Below are positions 22,891 through 34,300 of a stretch of 64,000 bases of DNA, piece after piece. The DNA comes from Aporrectodea caliginosa (Eukaryota; Annelida; Clitellata; Crassiclitellata; Lumbricidae): the NCBI GenBank assembly GCA_020284085.1, contig JACEVL010000034.1, forward strand, positions 1,087,501 to 1,151,500, read 5' to 3'. Made by a program: the position numbers and the translations under genes. Positions within the stretch are counted from its first letter, which is position 1; each line of letters opens with the position of its first letter. Under the pieces are notes generated by a model that did no database searches, was not told where the DNA came from, and saw only the letters and a program-made list of their open reading frames with translations.

Positions 22891-23559
22891 ATATTTTATT
22901 GAGAATCCGGCAGTTTCGCACAAATAGGCCTACGTTGTGTCAAACGACAGAAGCTCGCTAACTGCACATTTCGCGACTTTAATTCAATGTTCAATTAAAT
23001 TCAATTAAATGTTTTAAGTAGCCCACTCCAGAAATCGAACAATGAAAGTTACATGTACGCCTAATTGAATTCTGCTTCATTTGTGAGTCCGACGTTATGT
23101 GAATAAGAAGTTCGTAATCTTTATTAGAAAAGTTATCTGGTTTTCGACTAGGCTTAGGCCTACTTTGAATGATTTCGATTCCAATTATTATCACCCGTCA
23201 TGGGTGGAAAGTATTAAACCAAGATCGTTTCCAGGTCGTGAATATGATCTGCAATTTCTGCACGAATGTTTTCGTGCAGAAATCCATTTAAATCAACAAT
23301 TAACTCGTGTAAGGTTGGAAAGCATTCCACATTAGACCTACTAGCCTATAGATTCAACACAAGATGTCCAGAACTCTAGCTTATGTGACAGACTGACAGT
23401 TACTCAATTTTGACAAATTCTGATACCAGCAAAATAAAATAATTAATTGCTAATTATACTAGGCCCTACTGTACGATTAATTATCTGACTCGGCGGTAGG
23501 GCCTACGTTTCAAACTTTTGCGTTTAATCGGGTTCGGATTAGTTTCGTCGATTTAATAA

Positions 23560-23785
23560 TAATAATAATAATCTTTTCTTTATTGAAGCGCCTGACAAAC
23601 GCACTGCGCTGTACATTTACATGTTATGCAATTGAAATCTTAACTACTAACAGAACAGACAGCCATGTAATACAACGGCGCTAATAGCAGCCTACAAAGC
23701 AAATCCGCCCAACGGGGGCTCGAACTCGGTACCTCTCGGTCTCTGTGCCAGATGTTATCCAAAGCGCCACGGGCCCCCGATAGCG
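23560..23785 (-). mobile_element. second tRNA-derived SINE family, minus orientation
   Basis: 'aataataat..ctttattgaa', 'gcaattgaaatcttaactac' and 'ggcgctaatagcagcctaca' followed by the tRNA-like 'gggggctcgaactcggtacc'. The same family, same orientation, is at 57640-57890, and a head-only copy begins at 24280. Confidence 0.75.
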
Positions 23786-24067
23786 AAGATGGCTACGTCC
23801 TTATTCAGACTTACAGCTCCGACCTAAGTAGGTCCCTGCGCTGCTGCAGTGTTGTCTATAAAATTAGTTACTGGATTGCTAGGCTAATGGGCAGTGAAAG
23901 TTCGGAATATCCAATGAAAATTCTCAAAAAAATTATTTTTAATCAACTTTTCGCGGAACCCTTGTGTTCACCGCGCGGAACCCAAGGGTGGGCTCCGCGG
24001 AACCCACTTTGGGTAACGCTGCGCTAGCCTACGTCCAAACAAATTACAGCTTAGCCTACGTGTCTCC
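23704..24067 (+). repeat. 364-bp direct repeat copy 1 (hAT right end)
   Basis: Nearly identical to 24280-24642: SINE head, hAT right end, TSD and about 38 bp of flank. Confidence 0.92.
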
Positions 24068-24279
24068 AGGGCCGTTTTATCCACTAGGCACAGTAGGCAC
24101 TGTGCCTAGGGCCCACGAACATTTTAGGGGCCCACGAAAGTCTGAAAATGAGATATTGAAAAAATAATTTTAATGGTTGAATTTGACACGAAAATGAAAG
24201 AAATTTCAAATTCTACTTTAATAATTTTTATAATTGTACTGAAACAAGTTAACTTTTATGCTTATTAATAAAAGTTAAG
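24068..24279. other. 212-bp insert between the two repeat copies, hAT-like end
   Basis: Begins 'cagggccgttttatccacta', a CAGGGCCG-type hAT terminus, and contains 'gcacagtaggcactgtgcct', an imperfect palindrome. The opposite end was not identified. Confidence 0.45.
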
Positions 24280-24642
24280 TCCGCCCGCGGGGGCTCGAAC
24301 TCAGTACCTCTCGGTCTCTGTGCCAGATGTTATCCAAAGCGCCACGGGCCCCCGATAGCGAAGATGGCTACGTCCTTATTCAGACTTACAGCTCCGACCT
24401 AAGTAGGTCCCTGCGCTGCTGCAGTGTTGTCTATAAAATTAGTTACTGGATTGCTAGGCTAATGGGCAGTGAAAGTTCGGAATATCCAATGAAAATTCTC
24501 GAAAAAATTATTTTTAATCAACTTTTCGCGGAACCCTTGTGTTCACCGCGCGGAACCCAAGGGTGGGCTCCGCGGAACCCACTTTGGGTAACGCTGCGCT
24601 AGCCTACGTCCAAACAAATTACCGCTTAGCCTACGTGTCTCC
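24280..24642 (+). repeat. 363-bp direct repeat copy 2 (hAT right end)
   Basis: Second copy of the SINE head, hAT right end, CGCTAGCC and flank. It differs from copy 1 at only a few bases, so the duplication is recent. Confidence 0.92.
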
Positions 24643-25455
24643 CTTCACTTAAGAAACTTATCGTGCTACTAATACTAATATTTACTAATAATAGACCTCT
24701 GTACTCCTATAGCCTAGCATTAAGAGGTGTTAGAAATACCGCAGAAAGAACACGATCTAGCTACGTTGTATAACTTGTATTGTTTTTACTATAATTGTTA
24801 TAGTATTGCTATAAACAGGAGGATGCAGAATAATAAGTCACGAGAGTAGGCCTAATGAAGATTGGCAGTCGTTCTAAGAAATTCTCCTGTGTGTATGAAA
24901 AACTCATTTTTTTTATCTGTAAATTTTTGATTACATGTTTGATATTTTCTTGTTGCAATTTATATTTATCCAGTCGCCTGCCTATTGATTCAGCTGTCTA
25001 TTGTTTCAACTGCATACATGTATGTATTGATTAAGCTCGATGTCTTATTGCTTTAACAATGTCTATTGTTTCAGCTGCCTGTGTGTTGTTAGAAGCCTGC
25101 ATCGAGTGAGTTCGAACGACGCTCACGTTCAAACTGCCAAATTGAAGCACATTGAAAGCAACTGAACGAAAAATTAGAACGACAGTAGTTACTGAACTGG
25201 AGCTACAACATTCGACATACATTACATATAAATATTACTCTAAAAACTTTATAAATCGCTACATTTCCCACCAGTTAATAGTTTTGTTTCTATTTCCAAC
25301 CAGTTTAGTTTTGTTTCTATTCTACTGCTCATTAATAATCGTTTTCCGTTTTTCATAAAATATTATTCTGCTCTAATAAACAATTTTCCTGCCACCTAAA
25401 ACATTGGCTTGTGAAATGACATTGCAAATGTGAATGTTTATGCGTGAACTAATTG
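24643..25455. other. non-coding stretch
   Basis: AT-rich with no recognised gene. TAGGCCTA at 24847 and a degenerate 'ctgtctattg..ttcagctgcct' repeat around 24975-25085. Confidence 0.4.
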
Positions 25456-25462
25456 TGGCTTA

Positions 25463-26783
25463 GGGGAAAGTTCCTAAGACGCACCCCCATTTTCAAAAAT
25501 CTTCATATTTTCGATCAATATAGAAATAAAAATATGAAATTGTATGTGTTCATCCGTATCCATGAAAGGTACAAAGTAGCTATTCTGGAAATTTATTTGA
25601 GTAAATAAATTTTGTGTATTTCGAAAAAATCATTGTTTTTCATAAGGGTGCGTCTTGGGCATACATCTTCCCAAGATGCACTCCCGGGGTGCGTCTTGGG
25701 AATCCATGCAAAAATGAATAACAAAGACAAAGACAAAGACAAATGTTGCCAAACATAGGGTCTAATTGCTGTCTTGATCTGATACCAGAACCTAGATGAG
25801 AAATAGAAGTGTAAATATGCAGAAAGTTTACTGGCAGTAATAACAAACTGCAGTGTCCTCGGGACCACAACTCTCGTGGTACCACTTTTTGCATGTGGGA
25901 CACTGAAAAGCCAATCGTCTAATGTCACACTGCGTCAATCCATAGAATCGTTGTTGTAGTTCCAATGCATGCACAACAAGTTCTTTTTCAAATTCAGCAC
26001 TCAGCACAGTCTCAAATCTTCCTAGACACTTTTTGCCAGGATTCCTCACTTGCCCCTTCATGTGAGTTCTCCTCGGTATTCCAAACTTCTTCGCAACACT
26101 GTGATAAGACATTCCCTCAGTCAGTTGCTGTAGCCTAAAGCTTGCTTCAGCTTCTCCTCACCGTATGACCCTCTCGTAGTCGTGCGTTTATAATTGCGAC
26201 CCATACTGAAAATCTGTAAACACATGATAGTTCAAAATTTATGGAGTAGGCATACTAGAACAGAAGAATAGGCCTCAACATTAATAAATGGAAATAACCA
26301 CATGATAGGCCTAAGACTGTCTTCGTTTAGGCCTACTTACTGCAAAGCTTTCATATACTATGCCCAAGACGCACCCCCGGTGCATCTTGGGTAGCATAGG
26401 TGTGGTGCGTCTTGGGAATTATGAGTATGCTGGTTTATCGGCCATTTTGTCTTAACGACGCATAATTACAAAACAACTTTTACGCGGAAAAATAATCGGA
26501 ATGAGTCCTCTTTTTAATACGTTTTAGCACTTTCTCACGTCTCAGGTAGTTTATGCACAATAACAACTTAAATATTAACCATGAATCTGTCAGAAATAGG
26601 TAAAATCTTACCTTTCACATCACCACACGCCAATGCATGTGATATGAACTTTTTCTTGATCAATATGCAAGCCTGCAGACATCTGACGAATGTATGTTAA
26701 ACTTTTCTAAAAATTTATGGCGCTTTTCTGTATAAGCAATGAGGTGCGTCTTAGGCAGTAGGTGCGTCTTAGGAACTTTCCCC
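25463..26783 (-). mobile_element. pogo-type element with large internal deletion
   Basis: Perfect terminal inverted repeats of about 24 bp (GGGGAAAGTTCCTAAGACGC...) lie between TA dinucleotides at 25461 and 26784. Subterminal copies of 'ggtgcgtcttggg' occur at both ends (about 25648-25700, 26362-26415 and 26742-26770). Only transposase fragments remain inside (25828-26112). At 1.32 kb it is shorter than an autonomous element. Confidence 0.85.
25828..26200 (-). pseudogene. pogo-like transposase remnant: HTH joined to zinc finger
   Basis: The 94-codon open part reads MSYHSVAKKFGIPRRTHMKG (psq-type helix-turn-helix), then TVLSAEFEKELV and LTQCDIRRLAFQ, as in CENP-B/pogo DNA-binding regions. It runs directly into CPTCKKWYHESCGPED and VCYYC, the PHD-like finger normally at the far C-terminus of such transposases. 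The DDE catalytic domain is absent. A further N-terminal piece (GRNYKRTTTRGSYGEEKLKQ) lies upstream, broken by a stop. Confidence 0.75.
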
Positions 26784-26809
26784 TAATATCTAACACCTGC
26801 TTTGATGCA

Positions 26810-26995
26810 GTTAATTCATTAATTCCGAACATTTATATAGCGCCCATTCCAGAAAACTCCTCAGATGCGTAACATGCGTTCCCAACTCCATCACGGCTAA
26901 AAAGAAGTAATAAGGTGCGAAACGAACATAGGAGAGAAGGTCCTGGGAAATAAATGAACCTGCAGAGGGACTGAGGGATGCCATTCCAGATCAAG
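26810..26995 (-). mobile_element. L2-like retroposon 3' end, minus orientation
   Basis: The minus strand reads 'tggaatgggcgctatataaa' and 'tgttcggaattaatgaatta'. Upstream on the minus strand, PLIWNGIPQSL resembles the LINE 'WN.LP' terminus. Confidence 0.55.
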
Positions 26996-27039
26996 GGCCC
27001 ACCACCAATTGTTTCAAGATTTCTGCATCACCTCCACCC

Positions 27040-27215
27040 GTAACTGGAAACATGTGATGAATAAAGTGTGGATGGCTGGAATGATGGATGGAAAATGGAT
27101 GGAAGCATTGATGAATGAAGTATGAATGGAAGGAACGATGGATGGAAAAGTGGATGGAAGCCTGTTCGATGGATGGGTGGAGGAGGGAAAGGCAGACGAA
27201 ATGAACGAAATAATC
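27040..27215. repeat. degenerate GGAT-rich repeat
   Basis: 'gatggatggaaaatggatgg' type units with interruptions. Confidence 0.7.
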
Positions 27216-27930
27216 AACCAAAGTGCGTCAAAACTACTTAAATTTTCAAATAAACTCGTACAAGTGACACAAGATTGTTCAACCCATGATCAAAGATTAT
27301 GATTGGTGTTCTCGAGTTTTAATAACAAATTCAAAAATAATCCCTGTTTGTGTTCATCTGTTTCAAATAAATTCAAAACCGAACAGCTCATAGACAAAAA
27401 CAAGTCATGGAAAGTTAAAACACTTGACAATCAAAGCCTCTCAAATCATCACTGGAATTCCATCACTAATAAATAGCAGACCAAGTTAACCTGAGCAAGC
27501 AGGTAAGCAACATAACATTTCCACCTCCGATTTTACCTTGCTGGGGGTTTCTCGTAAGCACAACTTTTTCCAAGATTCTTATACAAAATATTCTTGTTTT
27601 CCCAGATTTTAGTAGCCAGCATTTTTCATGACCTCATTTTCACTGGTATCAGAGTTTTCCCAGTTTCAGCTTAACATATTTGACATGACATGTTTAGCAA
27701 ACAACCCTCACCCTGGCAGAGTATCAGGCAACTCTTACCCTAACTAGGTTGGTAGCGGCATCTGCATCTTCTCTTTTATGAACATTTTCTGCAGTGTAAA
27801 TATCGACTATAAAATGTCGTGAGTTTGTTAGACAGAGAAAAAGGCTACACACTGAATACACATATGGATATAATAATGTGCCAAAATTATGCAGTTAATT
27901 AAAAGCACATGATCACCGAACGATCAAGGC
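27216..27930. other. non-coding stretch
   Basis: No exon recognised. This is where a terminal neurophysin exon could lie, but I found none. Confidence 0.35.
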
Positions 27931-27934
27931 TTCG

Positions 27935-28270
27935 CGAGGTTGGAATTCCAGCCAGGCCAGGCTGCATGTCCCAGGAAATCATATCAAGATAGAATTCTCA
28001 TTAAGGCTAGAATTCTCAGGAATTCCAATCAGGATAGAATTCCCAGCCGGGAATTAATTTTCCTAGTCAGGGTCGAATTTCAAGGCATTCTAATCAGGTT
28101 ACAACTTCCCATCAGCCTGGATTTCCAAGGAATTCTAATCAGGTTACAATTTCCACTCAGGCAGGATTTCCTATTTAATGGTCAAATTCCAAGGAATTCC
28201 AATCAGACTACAGTTTCTAGCCAGGTTGGATTTCCCCGGAATTCCGATCAGTCTGGCTGAAATTCCCAGT
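27935..28270 (+). repeat. degenerate ~36-bp minisatellite with EcoRI-like GAATTC cores
   Basis: About nine units of 'aggaattccaatcaggatag..atttcc'. Confidence 0.75.
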
Positions 28271-28395
28271 CCAATTAGGCTACAGAACATATTTCACGGT
28301 GGCACACAATGTTTAATAGACGCAACTTGAAGAGCTTGGTAGATGACGAATAAAAAGACAATAGAGTAATCTGGCGAAATAGTTCCTCTCGTTCG

Positions 28396-31300
28396 TCAGT
28401 TGAGGAAACGTATGCTCATCTTCTGTTCCACGTCGACCTTCTCCATGACCTTGGCGAACTCGTCAAAGGAAATGCTTCCGTCGTGGTCCAGGTCGGCCTC
28501 GAGTATTGTGCGGTCGGCTATGCTTCCGAGCTGTGCAATCAAGTTCACAGGAAATTTAGGCAAGGCATGGTAAGTTGTGAAAGGTAAGACCTGATGGAAT
28601 CAGACAAGATGGGCAAAGCATGGGAAGTTATGTGAGGCAAGTTGGGAAAGGCAACCTAGGCAAGGCAAGACAAGAAAGGCAAGATGGGCAGGGCAACACA
28701 AGTTATGCAAGGCAAGTTATGCAAGGTAAGGCAAGATGGACAAGGCAACCTAGGCAAGGCAAGATGAGCAAGGCAAGATGGGCAGGGCAACACAAGTTAT
28801 GCAAGGCAAGTTATGCAAGGTAAGGCAAGTTGGGAAAGGCAACCTTGGCATGACAAGGTAATTAAGCAAAGTCAGCAAGCTGAGGAAGGCAAGTTACCCA
28901 GTAAACAAAGCAAGATGAGAAAAGCAAGATGGGCTAGGCAAGTTGGGCTATGGGCAAGTTGGCCAATGTTAAATAAGTTAGGCAAGGAAGGCAAGCCAGG
29001 CAAGAAAATTTCGGCAAAACGAGGAAAGGCAAATAAGGTATGATAAGTTAGGCAGAGTGAGGCAAGTCAGACCAGATAAGGCAAGTTCAGGAAGGTAAGA
29101 TAAAAAGTTAGGCAGGTAAGAGGTGGTAACACAAGTTAGGCAAGATAAGTAAGTAAGTAAGTATATTCTTTAATATAACCAGCTGCCAAACAGTACTCTG
29201 GTGAACAAGCATCAGCAATATAAATTAACATAAACATAAGGCTGGTGAGTCAAGATAATATAGTTTAGGTAAAGGCACAGCACAAGATTTCCTACAAAAT
29301 CTTATCTGCCAGACATTGGAAGCGTGGCAGAGTAGAGACGAAACAAGAGAAGTCCAGTTAGCCGAAATCAATAGTCAGCAGAAAATGACCAACTGACCAA
29401 CCTGTTCCTCGGAGATGTTTGCTCCGACCATCATGTGCAGGACCTGCAGAAGTTCGTCGCGTGAAATCTTGTTGTCTTTGTTCAGATCGTACATCTTGAA
29501 AGCAACTACGCAGGCAACACAACAACAACGACAACATACAACGAGTGTCTTACATAAATCGCGGTTGGTCCGACTGCAGAGCTGTCCTTTGTGCCAACCC
29601 CGAGATGCAATCATAATCATGACAATTGCTCGCTTCTCTCTCTCTCTCACTCTGTCACTCTCTCACTCTGTCTGTCTCTATCTGTCTGTCCCTCACTCTG
29701 TCTCTCTCTCTCTGTCTCTGTCTGTACTGTCTCTCTCTGTCTGTCTCTCTCTAGGGTGGGACACGTGTCTGAATACCTAGGACAAACTCCTCAGCATTCC
29801 ATCTATCCTTGAAAACTGAAAATGACTAAATGACTAAACTGAAAAGACCTTTATAACATAACCTCATCGCAATATAACTTTGCTATAAAATGACCCTGTA
29901 ATGACCTAGTTCTAACATAACTTTTATGACATGACCTCTTTTAAATTAGCTGTGGTTGGACCTGAAGTGCCTCTGGGTCGGTATCTTGAAGGGGCGCTAT
30001 ATCAAATTTTGACATTGATTGATTATGGATTGAGACTAGATTAGATTAGATTAATGTCAAGCTTCAGTTGTCATACATCGGAGTTTCTCGTCGCGGCTGT
30101 TCAGTTCGCTCGTTTCCTTCGTCTTGATTGGACGAAAGCGTGCCAATGTTCGCATGAACTGCCGAAAGTTCACTCCATCACCCTCAGTCCTACAATGAAA
30201 AAACCAAGCCACACATTATAGTATAAGCTTGTAATAACCACCTCTTAATAACATAACCTCATCACAATATAACCTTGTCATCAAATGACCTTGTAATGAC
30301 CCAGCTATAACATAACCTCTATGACATGACCTCTTTATAACATAACCTTGCTATACCATACTACCTTGTTATAAAATGACCTTGTTATAACATAACCTCC
30401 TTATCACATGACCTTGTTATATAATTTCGTTTATTGAAAATAGAAAGTTGACAGACCGCAACTTTTCACATAGAAGAAAAACAGAGAGAAAATAGCTATA
30501 ATTATTAGTGTAATGTCAGTACGACAATGAACTGATGGATTGGATTGGGTTAACATAACCTTGTAATAACATGACCTCATCACAACATAACCTTGTTAAA
30601 TTTGTCCTTGTAATAACAAGCCCCATTATAACATGACCTTGTCATGACATGACCTTGTTATAATGCAGTTCTTGATAATCTCCCCAAGATAGCTTCTTAA
30701 CGAGCTTTCAGTGCTCATAATCTAATCTAGATAACAGTCGATGATCTATTCAAGTGATTTAATTGTAATTAAAAATCAAATTTCATTTAAGAAGTCCGGT
30801 TGAATTCCGATAGGCCAGAGAATCTCGAAGCTATGGTGGGTGCATACTAGCAAAAAGGCAGTACCCAGTACAAGTGCTGGCAAATAGGCAGTGTCCAATA
30901 CACATACTGACAAATAGGCAATATCCAGTACAAATTGGTAAGCCAATGGTAATAAGGACTGGAGTAAATGTGTCGTACTGGCATAGCAACTGGTATAAGC
31001 AGGAAGTTGGCTAACTAGCTATGGTAGAACCACTTAGATTTCCCATATCTCTATTTTCTCAAAACCAACGAACTACATTCTACTCATGAAATGTTTTCAT
31101 GATACACTGAAGTGGTTCTGGCAAAGTCTGTCAAAGCGAATGTTGACAGATATTCAGAACTAATCCACAGAGTCTACAGCCAACGTTCAAGAAACCAGAC
31201 CAAGTCAATATCAAACAATGACGACTCTTTATGACTCCGCATACCCAATTAGCCAAATAAGCCTCGTCAGTAGACCGTCTTCAATAAAGAACTTCTTAAT

Positions 31301-34300
31301 TATTCAGAAACTCCGACATCAACTCAACAACGCCTTTCAAGATGACACGAGATATGTTATTCACTTAATCCAGAACGCAGTCAAGCTTTCCAAGTCAGCG
31401 AACTCATAAAGGTCTACTTATCATCTTGGTTCGGTTAATGCCGGCAAAAACCTATTTTTGCCGGTACATTGGCCAAAACCGGTTATTGCCAGTTGTTGCC
31501 GGTTTTCCAAAGTAAGTGTAAGGCAAATGAAAATCATATATCACTGCATACAGTCAGCGCATAGTTATAATAAATGTTTCTTGTGAGAAATTAATGTTCT
31601 AAATCTATATTACCCCATAGTAAATACACAGTTAAAGTTAACTAACAGTAAAGATTCCATATTTTATTACCACAAATATATATAGTTTCTATTTTTGCCA
31701 ATATGTTTTTGCCATTTTTGCCAAGAGGTTTTTGCTATCGCAAAAACTGGTTATAACCGGTGGCTGGCAACAACTTTCAAACCCTGCATAATCATCTCTG
31801 AACATTCTCAAGAGAAGCTTCATTAAAAATACCTAAACACAGAAATACAAAGCTAAGTTTGTCCATTTGCAGCAAAACATCTTGATTTAACATTGCAACT
31901 CTGGTCAAACTGTTAAATTCGACTTCTGTTAAACTTGTTATCGTTTGTTAAGTACTATATTAGGTAATCTTACTTTGTACTTGTAAGTTGCAAAATTTTG
32001 AAAGTGTAATTGTAATCTGACATTACATCAAACAGCAGATCAATAAAATTATACAGTTGTTCAAAGAAAACTGTTCATACATATAGAAAGGTCGTTCAGC
32101 AAGTCCTGCTAAACAGGTTCATCTAGATTTTACGACAGTTGTCGTGACAAGCTACTTGTTTTGAAGTGATCATTTAGATGATGATGATGACTATGTTGTT
32201 CACTTCTGAGATAGCTCATGAACTTCAAGTGGATTTCAACATTTTGCATAATTGCAGTTTCATGTTTACTTAGTCTATTGGGTTTTTATAATCGCCATTT
32301 GAAATCGACTCATGACTGCATTATGTTGATTTGGACTACTAAACCTGTCAACTATACCTGCTTCTTACACACCCCTCATGCCATAAAATTCTACACTTGT
32401 TCAAGGGATACCTGGATGCTCGCTATATCGAGCACTAAAACAGTTGTGGGATACCACGGGGACCATGTAAATACACTATTATGTTATGTTTCAGTATGCA
32501 AACTAGATTTAAGTAATTGTAATTGTAAATGCAAATTTATATAGCACCAGCTCAACAGGTGCAATCATCAGTGTCTTCCTCTTTTCAACTGAATTTCAGA
32601 GCATTTGTTTCATATCTGTTCTGCGTGTGCTCTGAGGAGGGCACGCAACTCCATGCTTTAACATGTGCTAATAGATTGTTCCACCAGAGTTGGAAATATA
32701 CTCCATATGTACCTTGGAACTCATATGGAATACGTCCTTAAAAATTTCAGCTTCTGGAGGTCTGAATATATGCCGAAGTAGAAAACCACTACACAAATCA
32801 ATCAATCTGTCAGTCTGTTGTGCAAAACATTTACTGTGTGGTTGCTCTGAACTTTTTAAGTCTGTGTTTATTAGATGTCTGTACACCAAAGTGCAATTAG
32901 CAATTGGTTAATAAACAATATACTTACTTACTTACTTACAAAAGTCCATCAGAATGAATTTAAGAGAAAGAATTTAAACAATAAGCAGAGGAATAAATTA
33001 TGACAGCATAAAACAGCAGACCCAGCAACAGAAATTAGTAAATTATGAAACATAAATCCAGTAAGAAGCAAACGAATTATATAACTCCAAACAAATCAAA
33101 TCAGAAAAAGAAGCCATAACTGGATGTATAGGAATTAAAACCAAAAAGTAAAAATTAAATAAATCAATAAATAGCAAATAAAATAAAAAAACTGGTCAAT
33201 CCAACAACACAAAAATTCTTATTACATTAAAATTATAATGCAATAATTGTTTAAATAACAAAAAATTATTAGACAATTTACATGCAAAGACGTCAAGAAA
33301 TAGAAAAGCTTCTAAAATATTTTAAATACTGAAAACAAATAAAACAATTTATAACGCCAAAAAATAGACGAACTTTTTATCCAACGTCAGAAATTGAAAA
33401 CAGTTTGTGAAATGATTACCGTGCTCTGTTCCGCGATAAAGAAAAAGGAATCGGTTTAGGAAACAAAAAAGCTAATTTAGCCAAGAATCTAAGAATTAAA
33501 CAGAGAATAGGTAATTTGCTACACAGGTGCTCTTAGATGAATCTGGGACAGGTCACAAATAAACTGCTAGAGGAAATGATTTGGTTGTTCATGCTTTTAT
33601 CCAACGAGCTCTTAGATGAATCTGGGACAGGTCACAAATAAACTGCTAGAGGAAATGATTTGGTTGTTCATGCTTTTATCCAAGAGAGCCACATGTTTAA
33701 CGCCACGGGGGAAACAAATTTCACATACAAAGCCATCCACATACAAAGCACAACTGATTCACCCCTGCAGAAACATTGAACCAAGATAGAGCACAACTTC
33801 ACCCAACTAGTTCAAACCACCCGAAACAATTTCACACCCCTGCAAAGTCATCCGCATACATAGCATAACAGTTACTTCACCCACTGCAGAAACCACCTGC
33901 ATACATACAGTACAACTTCACCTCTGCACAAACCACCCACGTACAAAGCCCCAGTACTTACTCTTCGGTACAGAAAGCATGAATGATGCAATCACAGAGC
34001 GGATTAATCGCTAACTCTGGAACGCGCAGGAAATCTTCTCGGCTAAACAGGAGCAACAAAAACACACACAAGAACATAAGATAACGATATAGTAAGGTAC
34101 AATAACAGGAGGTAAGGCAAGCAGGACAGCATATGGTATCGCAAAGTAAGGTATGGCAACAAAACATAGGACAGTATATGGTGTAGTAAGGCAAGGTATC
34201 ATGACATAAGGTAAGAAAATACTTCTCGATACACGCATACATACATTCATTCATCGTTTACAAATGCTGGTTTAGATAAATCCCATTCTGCAATTCTGCA

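Larger units (their letters stand above)
22079..24021. mobile_element. non-autonomous hAT element, 1.94 kb, with 8-bp TSD
   Basis: The left end is CAGCGTTTCCCAAACTTTTT; the right end reversed is CAGCGTTACCCAAAGTGGGT. CGCTAGCC flanks it at 22071-22078 and 24022-24029. No transposase is recognisable inside. Two SINEs (22425-22640 and 23560-23785) and a 66-bp tandem repeat make up much of the interior. Confidence 0.85.

Noticed and set aside
25075..25115. Possible last neurophysin exon ('gttagaagcctgcatcgagtga')
   Set aside because: After an acceptor it would read EACIE-stop, lacking the expected second cysteine of the CxxDxxC pair.
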